From Phragmites australis (Eukaryota; Streptophyta; Magnoliopsida; Poales; Poaceae): 64,000 bases of DNA. The position numbers and the translations under genes are program-made. A model generated the notes under the pieces. The model did no database searches. It saw nothing but the letters and a program-made list of their open reading frames with translations, and was not told the DNA's origin. The DNA is taken from the NCBI RefSeq assembly GCF_958298935.1, contig NC_084939.1:9501501-9565500 (forward strand), written 5' to 3'. Positions 58,707 to 64,000 of the stretch are shown piece by piece (position 1 is the stretch's first letter; each line of letters opens with the position of its first letter).

Positions 58707-58959
58707 GAGCAGGTGGGAGAGGGTGAGAGAGGGAGTGGGCTGCTGCCCAAAGAGAGGTGGGGGTGGTTGGCCCACATGTTAAAGAAAAGGGTCTGTTTTA
58801 ACTGCAAATTTCATTATTCCCCTTCCGAATTCATTTATCTCATCCAATTGACTTTAGACGAATTGCATTAGCATTCCAAAATTAATTACACAAAATTAAA
58901 ATAATGCTTAAGAAGCGTGATTATGCTTAATTGCATAATTAATGATTTGGGACGTGACA
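58707..58959 (-). repeat. Chromovirus 2 3' LTR, proximal part
   Basis: On the minus strand it starts TGTCACGTCCCAAATCATT, matching the LTR start of chromovirus 1, and runs to GAGCA, where the 4-kb solo LTR interrupts it. The two parts of this LTR join once one GAGCA copy is removed. Confidence 0.88.
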
Positions 58960-58962
58960 AAA

Positions 58963-58975
58963 CCTCCCCCCCCCC
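58963..58975 (-). promoter_or_regulatory. Polypurine tract of chromovirus 2
   Basis: A run of G followed by AGG on the minus strand lies four bases before the 3' LTR start, the same place and make-up as in chromovirus 1. Confidence 0.85.
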
Positions 58976-59103
58976 TTAAAAGAATCTCGTCCCGAGATTC
59001 GGTACGAGTCGGGGAAGAGTACGGCGAATCTAGGAGCCATGCCGTGGTAAAATACCAGCTGTGGACATGATACTAACTGTGGGAATGAAAACTAATGCAA
59101 CAC

Positions 59104-62100
59104 TCATAGGTTGGAGAAGAACTCAGGATAATCGGCACGAAACCGATCTTCTCGTTCCCATGTGACTTCATCTTCAGAGTGATAACTCCATTGAACCTTG
59201 AGAAACTTCGTTGAGCGACGTCGAGTCTTGCGTTCGGTTTCATCAAGGATGCGGATTGGATACTCACGATAAGAAAGATCTGGTTGCAATTCTTGATTGG
59301 CCACCTCAATAACTTCGGTCGGGACTCGAAGACATTTCTTCAATTGTGAGACGTGGAAGACGTTGTGAACGGCAGAAAAGGACGGAGGCAAGTTCAATTG
59401 ACATGCAACTGTCCCACGCTGAGCAACAATTTGGAATGGCCCACATAACGAGGTGCTAGCTTCCCCCTGACTTGAAAGCGTCGAACCCCTCTGAGAGGAG
59501 ACACCTTGAGATACACAAAAACTCCAATCTCGAACTCAAGCTCTCACCAGCGGCGACCTGCATAGCTCTTTTGTCACGATTGTGCCATGAGGAGACACTT
59601 CCGAATAGTCAGAATATGCTCTTCTGCCTCTTTGACCAAATCCTGGCCTAGAAAAGCCCATTCGCCGAATTCGGACCAATTCAATGGCGTTCGGCATTTA
59701 CGGCCATAGAAAGCTTCAAACGGCAACATCTCATTGCTTGATTGATAACTGTTGTTGTATGAGAATTCCGCAAACACTAAGCAAATCTCCCACTTCTTTT
59801 CATATGTGAGCACACAAGCTCGGAGCATATCTTCTAGGATCTGATTCACCCTCTCAGTTTGACCATCTGTCTGAGAATGATATACAATGCTATAGAAGAG
59901 CTCGGTTCCCATAGACTCATGAAGGCTCCTCCAGAAATGAGAGGTGAACTGAGTGCCTCGATCAGAAATGATCTTCTTCAGAATTTCATGAAGGCAAACA
60001 ATTCTAGTGAGGTAAAACTTCGCATATTGCTTGACTGAATACACAGTCTTGATAGGAAGAAAATGAGCGGACTTTGTCAATCGGTCCACAATGACCCAAA
60101 TTGAGTCATAGCCTTGCGAAGTCCTCGGCAATCCGGTAATGAAATCCATGCCGATTTCCTCCCACTTCCAGGAGGGGATGGGCAAAGGCTGGAGCGTACC
60201 GACCGGCCTGAGATGCTATGCCTTGACCCTTCGGTAGACATCACACTTAGCAACATATCAAATGATTTCTCGCTTCATGCGAGTCCACCAAAATCTGGGC
60301 TTGAGGTCTTGGTACATCTTCGTGCTCCCGGGATGGATGGATAGCAATGAATCATGAGCCTCATCCAGAATTTTCTTTCTCAATGCCTCAACCTTCGAAA
60401 CCACTAGCCGGTTCCCAAACCATAGAATACTCTAATCATCTTCAGAAAAACACGTGGCCTTGCCTCCTTTCATCTTATCTCGGATTCAGACCATGCCCTT
60501 GTCATTCTTCTGAGCTGCCTTGATTTCATCCAAGAGGGTGGATTTGATCTCCAAATTTGCAATAAATCCCTCCGGAACCATCTCGAGTCCAAGCCGTCGG
60601 AAATCATCACAAAGTGTGGTATTCCATGCTCGACCTTAAGACAATTGCATCAAGCCCTTTGACTCAGTGCATCAGCGACCGCATTCGCCTTGCCGGGATG
60701 ATAATGCACTTCCAGTTCATAGTCTTTGATCAACTCAAGTCATCTCCTCTATCTCATGTTCAGGCCGGCTTGAGTGAAAATGTACTTAAGACTTTTGTGA
60801 TCTATATAAATACGGCACAAATTGCCCAACAAATAATTGCGCCAGATCTTCAGACCGTGCATAATTGCCGCAAGCTCTAAGTCATGAGTTGGATAGTTCT
60901 CTTTATGGCGCTTCAACTGACGTGAGAAGTAAGCCACAACTCTGCCATCTTGCATAAGGACACATCTGAGACCTATGCGGGAAGCATCCCAATAGACGTC
61001 GAAGCTCTTGCCCACATCAGGCTGAGCAAGAACGGGAGTAGTCATGAGCAGTTTCTTCAAGGTCTGAAAAACTGACTCACAGTCACTTGATCACTAAAAT
61101 ACACTTCCTTGCTTCAATAGCTCAGTCATTGGATTGGCAATCTTGGAGAAATTCTCGATGAACCGACGGTAATAGCCCACAAGTCCGAGAAAACTCCGGA
61201 TGTCGCTGACATTCTTGGGTTGAACCTAATTGAGCACATCCTGCACCTTGCTTGAGTCGACTGCGACACCATCTTCAGACAATACATGTCCCAGAAAAGT
61301 GACTTCCTTGAGCCAGAACTCACATTTGCTAAGCTTGACATAGAGTTGGTGATCTCAAAAGCGGCCAAGAACAACACGGAGGTGCTCTGCATGTTCTTCC
61401 TCAATTAGTCAATTCTGTTCTTGGATGCACTGTTGCTGCAGATTGGATGTCTCCCCTGCTTTCATTTCGTGGAGTGGCATCATGCTCTGTTGGTTCTTGG
61501 AGTATATAAGAATGTCGTCGACGAAGACCACAACAAACTTGTCAAGTTCCTCCATGAACACAGTGTTCATTAAGTACATGAAGAAAGCCGGAGCATTAGT
61601 CAGGCCGACTGACATGACGATGAACTCATACAACCCATAACGGGCCGCGAAAGACGTCTTTGGAATATCCTCCGGTCGGACCTTGATTTGATGGTAACCC
61701 AGCCTCAAGTCAATTTTCGAGAAAACTCGGGCACCGGTCAACTGATCAAACAGAATTTCAATCCTAGAAAGCGGATACTTATTCTTGACCGTGACCTCAT
61801 TCAGCGGGTAGTAATCTGCACACATCCGTAGGGTACCATCATTCTTCTTCACGAAGAGTGCCGAGCATCCTCAAGGTGAGGAGCTCGAAAGTATAAACCC
61901 CTTCTCTAGCAACTCCTTCAACTACTTCTTCAGTTCTGCCAATTCATTAGGTGGCATATTGTAGGACCTCTTCGAAATCGGGGCCGTTCCGGGCAAGAGA
62001 TCAATCGAGAATTCCATTGCTCGACCAAGCGGCATTCTTGGCAATTCTTCTGGGAAGATATCATAAATTCACACACCACCAGGAAATTCATGAGATCCGT

Positions 62101-62521
62101 GGTGGTGATGACCTTCAAGGCATAAACACAAGGATCAATGCCCTTAAGCTTCAATCGAACTCGGGTGCCTGACAGACCATTAAGGGTGATGATCTGCTGA
62201 GCACAATCTAGGAATGCCTCATTCTTGGTGAGCCAATTCATTCCCAAAATAAATTTCTATCCCTTTGGAGTCCATTACCAATAAATTTGCACCGAAGGGT
62301 ATCTTGTTGATAATAACCGACGCTCTGGGCACACAGTGATTAACAGGAACCTTAACTCCGGGGGCATCTATGAGATAAGGTGTAGGGGTGGCACTAACTT
62401 TTAAATCGTGTTGCCAAGTATAACTTATCGCTATGGAAGAGTGCGAAGCCCCAGAATCAAAAAGTACAACTGCGGGAATGATGACAGAATTAAAACTCAT
62501 ACTTAATGTACCCATCAGCAC
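59104..62521 (-). pseudogene. Chromovirus 2 pol: PR-RT-RNaseH-IN-chromodomain
   Basis: Protease (62521-62219, LFDSGASHSS) is followed by a frameshift near 62070. RT (61852-61409) has [11 protein letters not shown] and [10 protein letters not shown] with both catalytic aspartates, then a foreign ~93-bp insertion. RNase H (61060-60749) has [15 protein letters not shown] and [10 protein letters not shown]. Integrase (60185-59574) is open over 203 codons, with GMDFITGL, SDRGTQFTS and TDGQTERVNQ (D-D-E). The chromodomain part (59397-59104) has RILDETERKTRR and WEREDRFRADY. It has fewer stops than chromovirus 1 but several frameshifts. Confidence 0.9.
61403..61495 (-). repeat. Filler insertion of about 93 bp in RT of chromovirus 2
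   Basis: Relative to chromovirus 1, extra sequence follows ILIYSKN and ends before [17 protein letters not shown] occurs at the left junction and again about 80 bases later near the right one. The extra bases match neither element copy in the window. It breaks RT after the catalytic box. Confidence 0.75.
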
Positions 62522-62590
62522 ATTGTCACCCTCGTGAGCTTCATCAGCGGTGGTGTAGCGTGCTCGGTCAAGCTTGGGGACATGTGAAGC

Positions 62591-63613
62591 CTAGGAGGCT
62601 TGCGGAGCGGGTTGAGTGGACGGTGGAGGCCTTGGAGCAGTCACCATGGCTCCGGGCTTCGGGTACGAGCAATCACGTGCATAGTGGACGACACAGTCAC
62701 AGTTGTAGCACGGGCTGCCGGGGCCACTTGTCACACTCTCCTGCGGGACTGTGGGCCTTATAGGCTGCCCTTGAGGGGCGAAGAAAGACGGGCACCACAC
62801 CACCCACATCGGCCGTGGAGCTGTCGAGGCCGACATGTGAGATGGTGGAGATTGACTCTCCGTGCGAGCATGTTGAGAGCTCCCGCCCATGGAAGGCGAT
62901 GAAACCCTCTTGCACTTCTTCTCCTCTTGGTGGTTCTTTAACTTGAACTCCACTATGAGGGAGGTGCTCACAAGCTTGTTGAAATCGGCGAAATCATGTG
63001 CCGACAGCCGGTCTCTCATTTTGGATTTGAGACCGTTCACGAAGCGGTATTGCTTCCGCTCGTCGGTGTTGACCTCATCTTGAGCATACTGTGCAAGGTG
63101 GTTGAACATATGCACATACTCCATCACCGATCTACCTCCTTGCTTGAGGTTGATGAACTCGTGCCTCTTGATCTCCATGATGCCCTTAGGGATATCGAAG
63201 TCGCGGAATGCCTGACGGAACTCCGCCCAAGACACCTGGTGATTGGTGGGGTGCATGGCCAAGAGGTTGGACCACCACGCACCCGCCGCGCCTTGGAGTT
63301 GATGGGCCGCGAAGAGCGCCTTCTCGTGGTCCTCGCATTGAAGAAGGGCGAGCTTCTTCTCAATCGTCCTCAGCTAGTGATTGACGTCGAGGGGATCCAC
63401 AGCCCGCGCGAAGGTGGGTGGCTGAGTTCAAAGGAAATCCCCTCCTCCATGAGGGGCTGTGTTGTGCGCGAGGGCCTTGAGGAGCGCAGTTTGAGCCTGG
63501 CAGTTCTGCTCAATCTGCATGAGCACATCCGCCATACTCAGCGGTGGAGGCGGCGGAGGGTTGCTCTCATTCGAGGCCTCAAGAAGTTCTCCCAAAGAGC
63601 CGTGGGTTCTCAT
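62591..63613 (-). pseudogene. Chromovirus 2 gag
   Basis: Gag starts at 63613 (MRTHGSLGELLEASNESN), with a frame break near 63430. The capsid part is open from 63262 to 62591 (223 codons) with VSWAEFRQAFRDFDIPKG and LKQGGRSVMEYVHMFNHL. The CCHC knuckle CYNCDCVVHYARDC has all four ligands, although the glycine of the usual motif is replaced by aspartate. This copy is much better kept than gag of chromovirus 1. Confidence 0.88.
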
Positions 63614-63955
63614 CCTATGGTGACGATAAGATGCAAAGGTAAAAGTCAAATCCTGACATGTCAAAGTAGTATTAGTCGGATAACAATAGCAAGTGGTGCA
63701 TTAACTCTAGCCTCTGTTAGGTGCGGAGAGTCCGTAAGAATTTGGGCAAAAACTTAGACTTAGACCTTGACAAGGAAAAATGTATGCTCAAGGGTATGGT
63801 GCAAGACAACAATGGAACATGAAAGTATGCTCGACCCTTATCTTCATGTTTCTTTCCCGGATGCATCTCTCCCCATAATCATCATAAGCATGCATACATA
63901 CAAATCACCAATCATCACCCTTCGCGCGAAAAGAAAATGCATTCGCACGAACGGT

Positions 63956-63979
63956 GCTTGTGCAACTTGCCGCACAAGC
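63956..63979 (-). promoter_or_regulatory. Leader hairpin of chromovirus 2
   Basis: GCTTGTGC and GCACAAGC arms (63956-63963 and 63972-63979) match those at 15929-15952 in chromovirus 1. The arms are identical and the loop differs at one base, while surrounding leader sequence has diverged more. Confidence 0.55.
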
Positions 63980-64000
63980 GACGTTTCATACGTGGTTTTC

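Larger units (their letters stand above)
51703..64000 (-). mobile_element. Chromovirus 2, same Tekay-type family, 5' end beyond window
   Basis: It reads on the minus strand from gag (about 63613) through pol to the chromodomain (59104), a PPT (58963-58975) and the 3' LTR (58959 down to about 51703). The leader at 63.6-64.0 kb matches that of chromovirus 1, so the PBS and 5' LTR should lie a few hundred bases past the window. The 3' LTR is interrupted by an insertion at 53239-58706. The TSD cannot be checked because the other end is missing. Confidence 0.9.

Noticed and set aside
1..64000. CRISPR arrays, bacterial operons, phage or toxin genes
   Set aside because: The repeats found are LTRs, TIRs, short tandem duplications and a Tat array; none has the repeat-spacer pattern of CRISPR, and all coding traces are plant retroelement, hAT, F-box or cystatin.

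Overview
This window looks like nuclear intergenic DNA from a grass (Poaceae). It is almost entirely transposable elements, the LTR families with very long LTRs are of grass type, the tRNA-Met primer sites are plant-like, and the only gene traces are a plant F-box/DUF295 relic and a phytocystatin exon. I see no intact host gene, no rRNA or tRNA gene, no CRISPR and no prokaryotic feature.

Layout. 1-4.33 kb: decayed Ty1/copia element on the minus strand (integrase, protease, zinc knuckle, gag, GC-rich leader, LTR). 4.3-7.6 kb: anonymous DNA. 7.58-8.2 kb: F-box/DUF295 pseudogene, broken by a long LTR (8206 to about 11.79 kb); a possible distal fragment lies at 11.76-12.08 kb. About 12.1-35.44 kb: a Tat-lineage Ty3/gypsy element on the minus strand (LTR, PBS, gag, PR, RT, RNase H, second archaeal-like RNase H, integrase), with an antisense ORF and a ~72-bp tandem array beyond pol. 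Two younger insertions split it: a complete 11-kb Tekay/Del-type chromovirus (12793-23813, TSD TATCT) inside the array, and a 3.3-kb solo LTR (25093-28366, TSD TCCAG) inside the antisense ORF. 35.4-41.9 kb: anonymous DNA with a possible organelle-derived patch, a probable Helitron 3' end, exon-like fragments, a 237-bp tandem duplication and a 1.5-kb non-autonomous hAT-like element (TSD CATGGCAG) that itself contains a Stowaway-type MITE. 41999-46885: hAT transposon with TIRs, an 8-bp TSD and a transposase frame with one nonsense codon. 46.9-51.2 kb: GC-rich anonymous DNA, a Helitron 3' end, a second MITE copy and a tRNA-derived SINE with an 18-bp TSD. 51.2-51.4 kb: exon 1 of a phytocystatin pseudogene. 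51.7 kb to the window end: a second Tekay-type element on the minus strand. Its 3' LTR carries a ~4-kb solo LTR (TSD GAGCA), which carries a 1.4-kb solo LTR (TSD GTGCC).

No cooperating gene system is visible. What links the parts is insertion order, decay (mostly C-to-T type nonsense codons with reading frames otherwise kept) and shared structure among LTR families, notably a TGAGTAC/GTACTCA inverted pair at equivalent places in six LTRs. The strongest leads are the antisense ORF that stays in frame across a solo-LTR insertion, the conserved LTR and leader hairpins, the near-intact hAT element, the SINE and the three-level nest near 53-59 kb.
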